A DNA stretch of 64,000 nucleotides from Streptococcus australis ATCC 700641. GTDB taxonomy: Bacteria > Bacillota > Bacilli > Lactobacillales > Streptococcaceae. Where the stretch lies: the NCBI RefSeq assembly GCF_000186465.1, contig NZ_GL636091.1, positions 1,659,961-1,723,960 on the forward strand, given 5' to 3'. Positions within the stretch are counted from its first letter, which is position 1, and each line of letters begins with the position of its first letter. Shown here in pieces: positions 25,519 through 35,319 of this stretch. The position numbers and the translations under genes were made by a program. The notes under the pieces are model-generated. The model saw only the letters and a list, made by a program, of their open reading frames with translations, had not been told where the DNA came from and did not search any database.

Positions 25519-26331
25519 TCAGTTCATCTTCTTTACTTGCTCCTCAATTAGGAAAGCTGTCTCTTCAATCGATTTATCCGTCATATTGATGACTTGAGCA
25601 CCAAATTGTTTAAAGACCTTCTTGGAATAATCCAATTCTTGATAGATTTTTTCTAAATCCGTATAACTTGTTTCTTGCGTTAATCCTAAAGAATCTAAGC
25701 GATGGCTTCGAACTTTCATTAATTTTTCAGGTTCACAGATCAGCCCAATCAAGCGATGAGAATCAACCTTATCTAGGACCTGAGGTAAAGGAACTTCTGG
25801 GATCAAAGGTAGATTTGCAACCTTGTAGCCCTTATTGGCCAGGTAAATACTCAGGGGAGTTTTTGAGGTACGGGAAACACCAAGCAGGACCAAATCGGCT
25901 TCTAAAAACCCCTGGGGTGCCTTACCGTCATCATATTTCACAGCAAATTCAATGGCTGATATTTTCTTAAAATAATCACTGTCCAAGCGGTGCAAGGTTC
26001 CTGGAACTTCTATTGGTCTGGTACCAGTCTTTTCTTCGATAATTTCAAAAAATGGATGCATGAGATCCAAATAAGCCAAACCATTTTTTTGGCTAAATTC
26101 TCTAGCTACTGATGCTAACTGACTATTGACCAAAGTGCTGATGACAAGTGCATTATCCTTCAAGGCATCATATAAGATATCCAAGAGTTCCTCTTCTTGA
26201 TTGATAAAAGGAAAACGATAACTATTATTAAAAATGATATCTGGATATTGTGCGGTAACTGCTGACAATAATTTTTGGGAAGTCCCACCCAAAGAATCTG
26301 AAATACTATATACAATGATCTCTTTTTTCAT
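25519..26331 (-). CDS. Pyruvate, phosphate dikinase regulatory protein (DUF299, kinase/phosphotransferase)
   Basis: The 270-residue protein belongs to the PDRP/PpsR family, which uses ADP to phosphorylate, and phosphate to reactivate, PPDK or PEP synthase at a threonine next to the catalytic histidine. The nucleotide-binding segment L-L-G-V-S-R-T-S-K-T-P-L-S is at about 148-160, and the N-terminal S-I-S-D-S-L-G-G-T-S motif is present. Its predicted target, PPDK, is encoded divergently 0.9 kb away and has the threonine in G-M-T-S-H. The ATG lies 2 nt from the stop of the ccpN-like gene. Confidence 0.93.
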   Translation of the reverse strand: MKKEIIVYSISDSLGGTSQKLLSAVTAQYPDIIFNNSYRFPFINQEEELLDILYDALKDNALVISTLVNSQLASVAREFSQKNGLAYLDLMHPFFEIIEEKTGTRPIEVPGTLHRLDSDYFKKISAIEFAVKYDDGKAPQGFLEADLVLLGVSRTSKTPLSIYLANKGYKVANLPLIPEVPLPQVLDKVDSHRLIGLICEPEKLMKVRSHRLDSLGLTQETSYTDLEKIYQELDYSKKVFKQFGAQVINMTDKSIEETAFLIEEQVKKMN

Positions 26332-26333
26332 AT

Positions 26334-26972
26334 TTATTCCTCTTCACTCTTCAGTTCAGCATTTCTTGCTTGTAGGATAATGTAATCGAGCAAGGCTGAT
26401 TTGGTCACCGTTCCCACAATTTTTCGGTCATTCTCCTCATCGACTACCGGTAAGGAATCGATGGCATGATCTTGCAGTAGGGCAGCCGCTTCTAAGATGT
26501 TCATATCTTTAGTACAGGTAATGATATGTGGCATTCGAGTCATACAAACTGCTACAGGGGTCGTCTGGATACTCGAATTAAGAGATGCCCTCAATAAATC
26601 TTTACGGGACATAATTCCCAGTAAGAGCTTGCCTTCATCGATAACATAGAGGACATCAGCATCATACATAAATAGGGTGATAATAGCATCCTGAATATAG
26701 GAATCATGGGTGACTAAAACTGGAGAGGTCATAATCTCTACCACTTCTTTTTGAAAAGTATCAAAAAAGAAAAGCGTTTCGAGATCTAATCCAGAGTAGG
26801 TATAACCAATTTTTGGTGTAGCTTTCAAAATGCCAACCAAGGTCAGAAAGGACAAATCCGGGCGAAGGGTCGCTCTTGAAATATCCAATAACTCAGAAAT
26901 CTTCTCTCCGCTTAAGGGCTGATGCAATTTTACAATTTCAACTATTTTCTTTTGACGTTCACTTAATTTCAA
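26334..26972 (-). CDS. ccpN: CcpN-like repressor (HTH plus two CBS domains)
   Basis: The 212-residue protein has an N-terminal winged helix (about 1-60, with I-S-E-L-L-D-I-S-R-A-T-L-R-P-D-L) and two CBS domains (about 78-135 and 140-205) that sense adenine nucleotides. It resembles CcpN, the repressor of gluconeogenic genes in Bacillus, which is likewise adjacent to a PPDK/PEPS regulatory protein. The start is a TTG at 26972 with AGGA 5-6 nt upstream. CcpN-like boxes overlap the divergent ppdK promoter, suggesting that it represses PPDK when sugar is available. Confidence 0.87.
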   Translation of the reverse strand: MKLSERQKKIVEIVKLHQPLSGEKISELLDISRATLRPDLSFLTLVGILKATPKIGYTYSGLDLETLFFFDTFQKEVVEIMTSPVLVTHDSYIQDAIITLFMYDADVLYVIDEGKLLLGIMSRKDLLRASLNSSIQTTPVAVCMTRMPHIITCTKDMNILEAAALLQDHAIDSLPVVDEENDRKIVGTVTKSALLDYIILQARNAELKSEEE

Positions 26973-27085
26973 AATTTCCTAGCCTTTCTATTTCTATCTC
27001 TACGATGGTTATATAAGACATACCCAATGAAATATTGGTAGTATATCCAACCTCCACTTTTAAATAATCATCATTTTTACTGAAT

Positions 27086-27113
27086 ATTATAGCAGAATGA
27101 TCTAAATAGTCAA
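27086..27113 (-). promoter_or_regulatory. Promoter of the ccpN-like/PDRP/fbp operon
   Basis: On the minus strand TTGACT (27113-27108), a 16-nt spacer and TGC-TATAAT (27091-27086) form a strong promoter. The leader to the TTG start is about 105 nt. Confidence 0.8.
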
Positions 27114-27135
27114 CAAAAAAAGATGCATGTTTTAT

Positions 27136-27165
27136 TTGACAAATATATGTGATGTATATTACAAT
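27136..27165 (+). promoter_or_regulatory. Promoter of ppdK
   Basis: A perfect -35 (TTGACA, 27136-27141), an 18-nt spacer and TACAAT (27160-27165) lie about 48 nt upstream of the ppdK ATG. A CcpN-like box occupies the spacer. Confidence 0.78.
27148..27158 (+). promoter_or_regulatory. CcpN-like operator box 1
   Basis: TGTGATGTATA matches the Bacillus CcpN box (TRTGHYATAYW, recalled from the literature) at 10 of 11 positions and sits between the -35 and -10 of the ppdK promoter. Confidence 0.5.
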
Positions 27166-27179
27166 GATTTTGTCTTAAT

Positions 27180-27190
27180 TGTGACACATA
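27180..27190 (+). promoter_or_regulatory. CcpN-like operator box 2
   Basis: TGTGACACATA matches the same consensus at 10 of 11 positions and lies just downstream of the predicted ppdK transcription start, 32 bp (about three helical turns) from box 1. Confidence 0.5.
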
Positions 27191-27212
27191 TTTAGTTTTT
27201 TTGGAGGCTTAT

Positions 27213-29834
27213 ATGACAAAATGGATTTATTCCTTCGAAGAAGGAAGCGCAAATGACAAAGATCTCCTAGGTGGAAAAGGGGCCAATCTGGCAGAGATGA
27301 GCAATTTGGGCTTACCTGTCCCTCCTGGCTTCACCATCACGACTCAAAGTTGTATCAAATATCTCGATAACCCTGATTTCTTTGATTCCACTTTAAAAGA
27401 GGAGGTTTTGAAAGCGCTTGCTCTATTGGAGATAAAGACGGATAAATATTTTAGTGGAGAGGATCCTCACTTGCTCTTAGTCTCTGTGCGTAGCGGGGCC
27501 AAGTTTTCCATGCCAGGAATGATGGACACCATCCTCAATCTTGGTCTCAATGATCAACGGACTCAATTACTGGCCAAAGAAACCAATCTTGATTTCGCCT
27601 ACAACTGCTATCGCCGTCTACTCCAGATGTTTGCTGATGTGGTCTATGGTATTGATAAGGGACTTTTTGATGACCAACTAGCAGCATTTGAACAAAAACA
27701 GAATAAAAAGGTACATGATTTTGACCTGGCCCAGCAACAAGAATTGATCCAACACTATAAAGCTCTCTACTCTACGCACAAGAAGCAATTTCCTGAGAAC
27801 CCGAATGAGCAACTTTATGCTGCCATCCAAGCAGTCTTTAAATCCTGGAATAACAAGCGGGCTAGAATTTACCGGGAGCTTCATCAGATCCCTCATGATT
27901 TAGGTACAGCTGTCAATGTCCAGGCCATGGTCTTTGGAAATAGTGACCAAGCCAGTGGGACAGGGGTTTGCTTCACTAGAAACCCTGCAACTGGGGAGGA
28001 GGAACTTTTTGGTGAATTTTTGCTAAATGCTCAAGGGGAAGATGTCGTCGCTGGCATCCGTACGCCCGAGCCGATTGCAACCTTAAAAGAGATCCAACCC
28101 GAAACCTATCAAGCTTTCAGAGACTATGCCAAGATCCTTGAAAACCATTATAAGGATATGCAGGATATTGAATTTACCATTGAGAAAGGCAAGCTCTACA
28201 TCCTCCAAACCAGAAATGGAAAACGAACAGCCAAAGCTTCTTTAAAGATTGCTCTAGATATGGTAGACCAAGGTCTGATTAGTAAGGAAGAAGCTCTCCT
28301 CAGGGTTGCTCCTGCTTCCATCAGTCAACTAATCCATCCTGTCTTTGAGGAAGTGGCCTTAGAGAAAGCACCATTCTTAGCTCAAGGCCTACCAGCCAGC
28401 CCAGGTGCAGCTACTGGCCAAATCGTCTTTACTGCCGACCGAGCTAAAGAAATCTATCAAGAAGGGAAAAAAGTCATCCTTGTTCGACAAGAAACTTCTC
28501 CTGAAGATATTGAAGGGATGATTGTCAGCCAAGCCATTGTCACCAGCCAAGGGGGAATGACTTCTCACGCTGCTGTTGTAGCGCGTGGCATGGGAACTTG
28601 CTGTGTCGCTGGTTGCGGAGAATTGACCATCAGTGAAGAAAATAAAAGCCTTTCCTGTGGCAGTTTAGTCCTAAGGGAGGGAGATCTGATTTCCGTCGAC
28701 GGCTATTCTGGCCGCATTTATCGCGGCGAACTTCCAACTGTCCTAGTAGAAAATAACCAAGACCTCCAGCGCTTGCTTGCTTGGGCAGATGAAGTCGCCA
28801 TCCTTCAAGTCCGCGCCAATGCAGAAACCGTCAAAGATTTGACAACCGCTATGAATTTTGGGGCCAAAGGAGTCGGACTGGCCCGTACGGAACACATGTT
28901 CTTTGGACAAGAACGGATTCTCGAAATGCGTCGCCTCATCTTAGCGGATACCGAAGAGGAAACAAAAGAAGCCCTCAATAAGCTTCTAGAATTCCAAGAA
29001 GAAGATTTCTACCAAATGTTCCAAACCGTCCAAGATAAACCAATGATTGTCCGCCTGCTCGATCCACCCATGCATGAATTCCTACCGAAGGATTCCCAAG
29101 AAATTGCATTATTAGCAAGCAAACTAAAAAAATCTCCTGAAAAACTTGCCGAGCGCATTGAAAGTCTACAGGAAAGTAATCCGATGTTGGGACACCGGGG
29201 TTGCCGTCTCGGTATAACCAAACCTGAAATCTACAAGATGCAGACAGAAGCTATATTTAGAAGTGCCATCAAATTGCATCAAGAAGGACAAAAGATCAAG
29301 CCAGAAATAATGGTTCCTTTAATTGCTGATCAAAAAGAATTAGAATGTATCAAAGAGTATCTCATTCAGCATATTGAACATCTTTTCGAGCAGCATGGTC
29401 AAAAACCATTCCCTTATGAAATTGGTACCATGATTGAACTGCCCCGCGCCTGCCTAACCGCAGATAAACTGGCTCAAGAGGCTGATTTCTTCAGCTTTGG
29501 CACAAATGACTTAACTCAGATGACCTATGGCTTCTCTCGGGATGATATTGGAAAATTCATTGGCCAGTACAAGGATAAGGATATTCTTTCTTTCGACCCT
29601 TTCCAAAAAATTGATAAGGATGGCGTCGGTGAATTAATGAGAATTGCTATCAGCAAGGCTCGTCAGGTAAAACCAAACCTCGCTATCGGGATCTGTGGAG
29701 AAGTTGGCGGAGATCCTTCTTCAATTTCCTTCTTCCAAGACATTCAAGTAACCTACGTTTCCTGCTCTCCTTACCGGGTTCCTGCTGCTAGACTAGCTGT
29801 CGCTCAAGCAGCACTCCAAGAAGGACGAAATTAA
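27213..29834 (+). CDS. ppdK: Pyruvate, phosphate dikinase
   Basis: The 873-residue enzyme interconverts pyruvate + ATP + Pi and PEP + AMP + PPi. The N-terminal nucleotide-binding part contains L-G-G-K-G-A-N-L-A-E-M. The swivelling phosphohistidine domain has G-G-M-T-S-H452-A-A-V-V-A-R-G, and the C-terminal PEP/pyruvate barrel has G-T-N-D-L-T-Q-M and G-I-C-G-E-V-G-G-D. The length is standard for the bacterial enzyme. The ATG at 27213 is preferred over the TTG at 27201 because TTGGAGG is then 6 nt upstream. Divergent ccpN-like and PDRP genes suggest dual transcriptional and post-translational control. Confidence 0.96.
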   Translation: MTKWIYSFEEGSANDKDLLGGKGANLAEMSNLGLPVPPGFTITTQSCIKYLDNPDFFDSTLKEEVLKALALLEIKTDKYFSGEDPHLLLVSVRSGAKFSMPGMMDTILNLGLNDQRTQLLAKETNLDFAYNCYRRLLQMFADVVYGIDKGLFDDQLAAFEQKQNKKVHDFDLAQQQELIQHYKALYSTHKKQFPENPNEQLYAAIQAVFKSWNNKRARIYRELHQIPHDLGTAVNVQAMVFGNSDQASGTGVCFTRNPATGEEELFGEFLLNAQGEDVVAGIRTPEPIATLKEIQPETYQAFRDYAKILENHYKDMQDIEFTIEKGKLYILQTRNGKRTAKASLKIALDMVDQGLISKEEALLRVAPASISQLIHPVFEEVALEKAPFLAQGLPASPGAATGQIVFTADRAKEIYQEGKKVILVRQETSPEDIEGMIVSQAIVTSQGGMTSHAAVVARGMGTCCVAGCGELTISEENKSLSCGSLVLREGDLISVDGYSGRIYRGELPTVLVENNQDLQRLLAWADEVAILQVRANAETVKDLTTAMNFGAKGVGLARTEHMFFGQERILEMRRLILADTEEETKEALNKLLEFQEEDFYQMFQTVQDKPMIVRLLDPPMHEFLPKDSQEIALLASKLKKSPEKLAERIESLQESNPMLGHRGCRLGITKPEIYKMQTEAIFRSAIKLHQEGQKIKPEIMVPLIADQKELECIKEYLIQHIEHLFEQHGQKPFPYEIGTMIELPRACLTADKLAQEADFFSFGTNDLTQMTYGFSRDDIGKFIGQYKDKDILSFDPFQKIDKDGVGELMRIAISKARQVKPNLAIGICGEVGGDPSSISFFQDIQVTYVSCSPYRVPAARLAVAQAALQEGRN

Positions 29835-29849
29835 GTCCACCATGTATTA

Positions 29850-29910
29850 GAAAAGCACCCTTGCAGCTAGAGCAGAGCATCTAGCTTCAAGGGTGCTATT
29901 ATTCTTTATC
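29850..29910 (+). terminator. Terminator of ppdK
   Basis: AGCACCCTTG pairs with CAAGGGTGCT, and an inner AGCTAGA/TCTAGCT stem extends it (29854-29897). It is followed by a moderately T-rich tail. It lies between the convergent ppdK and thiI genes and may work in both directions. Confidence 0.78.
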
Positions 29911-29962
29911 AAACTCATGCCAGTAGTCAGGACTCTTAGTGAGAACCGATTACCGTCATCTT

Positions 29963-31183
29963 TTATAACAAATCCTCAATCAGTTCATCGACTTCATCCG
30001 CTTCAGCTTGAGGGGTGATCTCCGTCACAATAATACCTGCCACGGCACGCTCGACCAAAGCTTCCACATCCATACGTTGCTCATACTGCTCCGCATTTTT
30101 GAGTTTTGGGTTGGTCTTTGGACGATCCGGCGCAAAGATGGTACAGCAATCTTCGAAAGGTTGGATGGAGATTTCAAAGGTATCGATGGCTTGGGCGATA
30201 TCGATAATCTCCAACTTATCCATGGTCACTACTGGACGGATGACAGGTGTATTGGTCACTGCATTGATGGCCTGCATACTCTCTAGCGTTTGGCTAGCTA
30301 CCTGACCGAGGCTTTCCCCATTAATGATGACCAAGCCACCACGGATTTGACGGATGCGATCAGTGATCCGCATCATAAAGCGGCGGGTCAAGGTCATGAG
30401 ATAAGCTTCCGGCGCCTTAGCCTTGATCTCCTCTTGGATCTCTGTAAAAGGCACTTCGATAAATTGGATATTGCCGCCAAACTTGGTTAACTTACGAGTT
30501 AAATCGTGGGCTTTTTTAAGAGCTCCTGGGCTAGTATAAGGTGGGCTAGCAAAGTGAACCGCTTCGATATCCACCCCCCGCTTCAAAGCTAGGTAACCAG
30601 CTACTGGAGAGTCAATCCCTCCAGATAGCATGAGCATGCCTTTTCCAGAAGTTCCAACCGGTAAACCACCTGCTCCCTTAATGGTTTCGTATGAGATATA
30701 GGCTGCTTCTTCCCGGATCTCTACTTGGAGGTTGATATCCGGTTTTTTCATTTGGGCTTGGATACTTGGGATCGCTTCAAAGACAGCTCCACCCAAGGTT
30801 TGATTGAGTTCGCGGCTATCGAGTTCAAAAGAGTGGTCACTCCGTCTGCTGGAAATCTTGAAGGTCATCCCTTCCTGGTAGATTTCCTGCATGATTTCTT
30901 GAACGGCTGAAATCAAGGCTGGGACAGATTTTTCAATCTTGTAGACTGGTGAAAAGTTTTGAATCCCAAAGACCTGTTTAAGAGATTCAGCCACTGGTTC
31001 GTAATCCGTTCCATTTAGATAAGCATGAGCCCGGTCCCGATCGGCTGTCACTTTGACAGCTGGGTAAATGGACAAAACATCTGAGATATTATTGCGCAAT
31101 TTATTGATGAAGCGCATCCGGTTCTTTCCTTTAGTAGAAAGCTCCCCGTAGCGGATCATAATTTCTGAATAAGTTAATGGCAT
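29963..31183 (-). CDS. thiI: ThiI, tRNA 4-thiouridine synthase
   Basis: The 406-residue protein has a ferredoxin-like/THUMP region (about 60-165) and a PP-loop ATPase domain with S-G-G-I-D-S-P (187-193). It ends without the rhodanese domain found in the E. coli enzyme, as is usual in Firmicutes; sulfur is then delivered directly by a partner cysteine desulfurase, and one is encoded 21 nt upstream. It makes s4U at tRNA position 8. A conserved D-C-C-T-I-F-A-P segment near residue 344 supplies the catalytic cysteine. Confidence 0.95.
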   Translation of the reverse strand: MPLTYSEIMIRYGELSTKGKNRMRFINKLRNNISDVLSIYPAVKVTADRDRAHAYLNGTDYEPVAESLKQVFGIQNFSPVYKIEKSVPALISAVQEIMQEIYQEGMTFKISSRRSDHSFELDSRELNQTLGGAVFEAIPSIQAQMKKPDINLQVEIREEAAYISYETIKGAGGLPVGTSGKGMLMLSGGIDSPVAGYLALKRGVDIEAVHFASPPYTSPGALKKAHDLTRKLTKFGGNIQFIEVPFTEIQEEIKAKAPEAYLMTLTRRFMMRITDRIRQIRGGLVIINGESLGQVASQTLESMQAINAVTNTPVIRPVVTMDKLEIIDIAQAIDTFEISIQPFEDCCTIFAPDRPKTNPKLKNAEQYEQRMDVEALVERAVAGIIVTEITPQAEADEVDELIEDLL

Positions 31184-31204
31184 AGTTACTTCCTTTTCTT
31201 TTCC

Positions 31205-32347
31205 TTAACGCACCTTTCTCGTCTTTTCATAGATTAGTTTGAACTTGGTCAAAAATTGCTCGACTTGACTCATATCATTTTCGAGATCTAGACTGAGACG
31301 GACAGCTGTTTGCGCCAGAGCCTTGTCTACTCCCATGGCAATCAAGGTTCCAGCAGGTTTACCAGCCTTGGAAGAGCAGGCAGAGGTTGTCGAAATATAA
31401 ATCTCATACTCTTCAAATGCATGGACGATGACTTCTCCTCGCACTCCCTTAATACCGAAAGTTAAGATATGAGGCGCAAAGCCCTCATCTCCAGAGAAGA
31501 CAGTCACATCTGGGTAGTGGGCTAATTCCTCACGAATGACTTCTTTTAACTGATGGCACTTGTGCTCAAAGTCCTCTTGACGCTCCATCGCCAAGCGCAA
31601 GGCCTTGGCAGTCGCAGCAATTCCAGCTAAGTTCTCAGTCGTCGAACGAAGGTCCTTTTCTTGTCCGCCACCTGTTAAGAGGGGACTGATCTTTTTGCCT
31701 TCTTTGAGATAGAGGAAACCAACCCCACGAAGTCCATGGAACTTGTGACTGGAGAAGGTCGCTAGATCCACCCGTTCTGGCAGATATAGAGCGGTTGAAA
31801 CCTTAGCCAGCGCCTGAACCCCATCGACATGGAAAGTGATGGTCGGACGATCCGCCAATAGGTCTGCAATAGCTTGAATCGGCTGGATAGAACCCACTTC
31901 ATTATTGACAGCCATGATCGAAACGAGTGTTGTATCCGGACGCAAGAGTTTTTCCAGCTCTTCTACTTGGACAAAGCCATGCGCATCGACTGGAGCAATA
32001 TCCACCTCAAACCCCTGACCTTGTAGCCAAAGGGCTGATTCCTTCACAGCCGGATGCTCAATAGCTGAGACAATAATATGCTTTCCATAAGGAGCTTTTT
32101 CAAGAGCAACTCCTTTGATAGCCCAGTTGTCCCCTTCAGTCCCACCTGAAGTGAAATAGATTTCTTCTGCTTTCTTTCCTAGGAGGGAAGCAATCTGCTT
32201 GCGGGATGCCTCCAAGATCCGGGTCGCTTGACTTCCCAGGTTGTGCAAGCTAGATGGATTGCCCCAAATTTTGCTTGCGACTTCCGTGTAGGTAGCCAAG
32301 GCCTCGGGATAAGGTTTGGTTGTTGCTGAATTATCAAAGTAAATCAT
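31205..32347 (-). CDS. Cysteine desulfurase (NifS/IscS-like), partner of ThiI
   Basis: The 380-residue PLP enzyme has D-N-S-A-T-T at the N-terminus, the PLP-lysine segment S-S-H-K-F-H-G-L-R-G (about 200-209) and the active cysteine in T-S-A-C-S-S-K (about 322-328). It takes sulfur from cysteine as a persulfide. Pairing with thiI in one operon indicates that its main acceptor is ThiI for tRNA thiolation, like NifZ of Bacillus. The ATG at 32347 begins the family-typical M-I-Y-F-D-N-S-A-T-T; the frame to 32368 is a weaker alternative. Confidence 0.94.
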   Translation of the reverse strand: MIYFDNSATTKPYPEALATYTEVASKIWGNPSSLHNLGSQATRILEASRKQIASLLGKKAEEIYFTSGGTEGDNWAIKGVALEKAPYGKHIIVSAIEHPAVKESALWLQGQGFEVDIAPVDAHGFVQVEELEKLLRPDTTLVSIMAVNNEVGSIQPIQAIADLLADRPTITFHVDGVQALAKVSTALYLPERVDLATFSSHKFHGLRGVGFLYLKEGKKISPLLTGGGQEKDLRSTTENLAGIAATAKALRLAMERQEDFEHKCHQLKEVIREELAHYPDVTVFSGDEGFAPHILTFGIKGVRGEVIVHAFEEYEIYISTTSACSSKAGKPAGTLIAMGVDKALAQTAVRLSLDLENDMSQVEQFLTKFKLIYEKTRKVR

Positions 32348-32497
32348 CTTCCACTCTCTCCTAGTCAATTTTCAATCATCTTATTGTAACATTTATAGGT
32401 TGGAGGGACAAGGATTTGGCAGGCTTCATTTTGTTCCTAGTTTCAGACAGAAAACTTGTAAATTTCTCAAAATAGCTTATGATGAAGATGGAGATTT

Positions 32498-32514
32498 TTG
32501 TAAAACGCTTACAA
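32498..32514 (+). promoter_or_regulatory. Palindromic operator, cre-like
   Basis: TTGTAA-AACGC-TTACAA is a perfect 6-bp inverted repeat around an ACG-type centre, 72 bp before the 32586 start. It resembles a catabolite-responsive element with one extra base, so CcpA or a related LacI-type repressor could bind. The factor is not identified. Confidence 0.4.
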
Positions 32515-32585
32515 GATTCCCTGTTGTTTTTTATGACCTACTCAATTCCAGAACTGGAACGGATTGAAGATACAAGGAGACAAGC

Positions 32586-33149
32586 ATGAAACGACCGATT
32601 TATCTTTGCATTGCCCTAGCTGGAAGCCTTGCTCTTGGAGGACTGCTCGCTGTCCTACCACCACTTCCATTTGCCCTCCCTTCTGCCCAACTAGCCTGTC
32701 ACGGTAAAGGACAGTGTGACCTACAGCAGCCCTTGGAGAAGCCACCTTACTTTAGGGAAGATGAAGGCAGCCTCCGCGAAATGAGCCTTATCCAACCAAT
32801 CCCTGGTGAATCCGATAGCCACATCGAATTCAAATGCTTGGTCGAATATAATGGCTGGTTCCGTCGTATCATCCGCGTCAAAGATGTAAAAGTGATTTCA
32901 AAAACCAAGGAATTCAAGGGTAAGATTGACTACTCTATCCCGGATCCAAACAAGATAGAGATTCAGGCGAATGGCCAGTTTATCTCTCCTAATGACTCCT
33001 CTAGTTTTAGTAACCATGAAATCATCAGCCAGCCTAGTCAAACAAACCAACCAATTTCAGTCTCTGAAAAAGGACAGGCAAACTTTGAAACGTCCTCTGA
33101 GGCAAGCGAGACTCAAAGTGTCCAATTTGAAAGCAATTTGAAATTTTAA
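32586..33149 (+). CDS. Uncharacterised secreted or membrane-anchored protein
   Basis: The 187-residue protein begins with M-K-R-P and a hydrophobic segment (about 5-30) rich in Leu, Ala and Pro, consistent with a signal or anchor. Two cysteines follow closely (L-A-C and Q-C near 38-44). The middle (about 60-110) looks like a small beta-rich domain, and the C-terminal 70 residues are Ser/Gln/Glu-rich and probably disordered. AAGGAGACAAGC precedes the ATG. No family is recognised. The cysteine after L-A is too far from the start for a normal lipobox. Confidence 0.72.
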   Translation: MKRPIYLCIALAGSLALGGLLAVLPPLPFALPSAQLACHGKGQCDLQQPLEKPPYFREDEGSLREMSLIQPIPGESDSHIEFKCLVEYNGWFRRIIRVKDVKVISKTKEFKGKIDYSIPDPNKIEIQANGQFISPNDSSSFSNHEIISQPSQTNQPISVSEKGQANFETSSEASETQSVQFESNLKF

Positions 33150-33169
33150 TAACCTCTTTCATTTCTTTT

Positions 33170-33198
33170 TAGACATTTTCATAAAAATAACGTATAAT
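33170..33198 (+). promoter_or_regulatory. Promoter of the DUF6556-like gene
   Basis: TAGACA (33170-33175), a 17-nt spacer and a perfect TATAAT (33193-33198) predict a start near 33205, about 47 nt before the ATG. Confidence 0.8.
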
Positions 33199-33251
33199 GA
33201 CTAAAGTGTTCACATAAAAGAACAAAAATTGAAATGAAGAGGAAACAGATT

Positions 33252-33650
33252 ATGTCACAATACTCACGAAAAGAAAAACACCAAGACAGCAACAGACCAT
33301 CTAGAAGCGAAAAAGTGAAACAGAGCCTTTCTTTATTCCAGATGATTGTCGCAACGATTGCTAGTCTCCTCGGGATTATCGTTACTTCATTTACCATTTA
33401 CAGTATCATGAAACCAACGACTAAGACAGAGGAGAAAAAAGATGGCTCCACTAGCGTTGTTGTTGTCCATGAAAAGGATGGATCTGCTACTGATTCAAGT
33501 GCTACGGGAACAGATACCAGTGCTAGCAGCAACCAAGCATCGGAAGCAAGCTCTGAACAAACAGATTCATCACAGGTAGAAACCAGTGTCAGTGAAGCTC
33601 CTGCAGACACAACACCATCTGCTACAGATACCGAATCATCTGCTAATTAA
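33252..33650 (+). CDS. Single-pass Ser/Thr-rich surface protein (DUF6556-like)
   Basis: The 132-residue protein has a basic N-terminus (M-S-Q-Y-S-R-K-E-K), one membrane segment (about 32-55) and a low-complexity Ser/Thr/Glu/Asp-rich tail. Its tail is therefore likely outside the membrane. The N-terminus resembles a small streptococcal family that I recall as DUF6556. The ATG at 33252 has GAGGA 8-9 nt upstream; the ATG at 33234 has no site. A terminator follows directly. Function is unknown. Confidence 0.78.
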   Translation: MSQYSRKEKHQDSNRPSRSEKVKQSLSLFQMIVATIASLLGIIVTSFTIYSIMKPTTKTEEKKDGSTSVVVVHEKDGSATDSSATGTDTSASSNQASEASSEQTDSSQVETSVSEAPADTTPSATDTESSAN

Positions 33651-33676
33651 TAAAAAGACCATTTGGTCTTTTTATT
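33651..33676 (+). terminator. Rho-independent terminator of the DUF6556-like gene
   Basis: AAAAAGACC pairs with GGTCTTTTT around an ATTT loop, 1 nt after the stop codon. Confidence 0.88.
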
Positions 33677-33697
33677 ATAGAAAAGAGTACTTTTAAA

Positions 33698-33835
33698 AAA
33701 ACTTTCCTTAGGTGAGTACAGACGTCAGCGAACTTCGAAGAAGTTCCATGACTTAGTTTTGGACCTAAGGTTCCAAAACTCCCGAGTGCTTGAAATACTA
33801 TTGTTTCAAGCACTTTTCTCACAGCGGAAAGTTTT
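33698..33835. repeat. R2 repeat, copy 1
   Basis: This 138-bp element has perfect 10-bp terminal inverted repeats (AAAACTTTCC/GGAAAGTTTT). Three internal hairpins follow: GTCA-x2-GAACTTC/GAAGTTC-x2-TGAC, AGTTTTGG/CCAAAACT, and AGTGCTTGAAA/TTTCAAGCACT. GTGAG near the start can pair with CTCAC near the end to extend the terminal stem. It lies 48 bp past the DUF6556-like stop. The AT-rich remainder up to 33957 holds no feature that I can support. Confidence 0.92.
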
Positions 33836-33957
33836 ATAACTACATAAATGAATCGAACCATTAGACATCACTTTTTTTAAAAAAATTAACTAGTTATTTT
33901 ATGCAAAAAAAGTTTGTATGCATTCTAAAAAACAGTATAGTCTATTTTAAAAATATA

Positions 33958-34002
33958 GAAAAGCCTCTGTCGACCAGAAATCCTGATCGATAGAGGCTTG
34001 TT
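33958..34002 (-). terminator. Rho-independent terminator of rmlACB
   Basis: On the minus strand AAGCCTCT-x-TCGA-x-CAG pairs with CTG-x-TCGA-x-AGAGGCTT and runs into TTTTC, directly after the rmlB stop. Confidence 0.85.
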
Positions 34003-34003
34003 T

Positions 34004-35086
<1,083 letters not shown>

Positions 35087-35102
35087 TTAAATCAATCTTT
35101 TT

Positions 35103-35239
35103 TTAGCTTTCCTTAGGTGAGTACGGACGTCAGCGAACTTCGAAGAAGTTCCATGACTAAGTTTTGAGCCTAGTGTCTCAAAACTTCCGAGCACCTGAAA
35201 CACAATGGTTCAGGTGCTTTTTTCACGGCGGAAAGCTAA
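35103..35239. repeat. R2 repeat, copy 2
   Basis: This 137-bp copy lies between rmlC and rmlB, in the same orientation as copy 1. Its terminal repeats are TTAGCTTTCC/GGAAAGCTAA. Hairpin bases differ from copy 1 on both arms together (AGCACCTGAA/TTCAGGTGCT in place of AGTGCTTGAA/TTCAAGCACT), preserving the stem. The rest of the gap (35240-35319) shows no supported feature. Confidence 0.92.
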
Positions 35240-35319
35240 GCATATAGCTCGCTTCGCTCGTTTATAGCAAACCTAAAAACTATATAATAATTGTCTTGAT
35301 TGTTTTAAGAGCTTCATTT

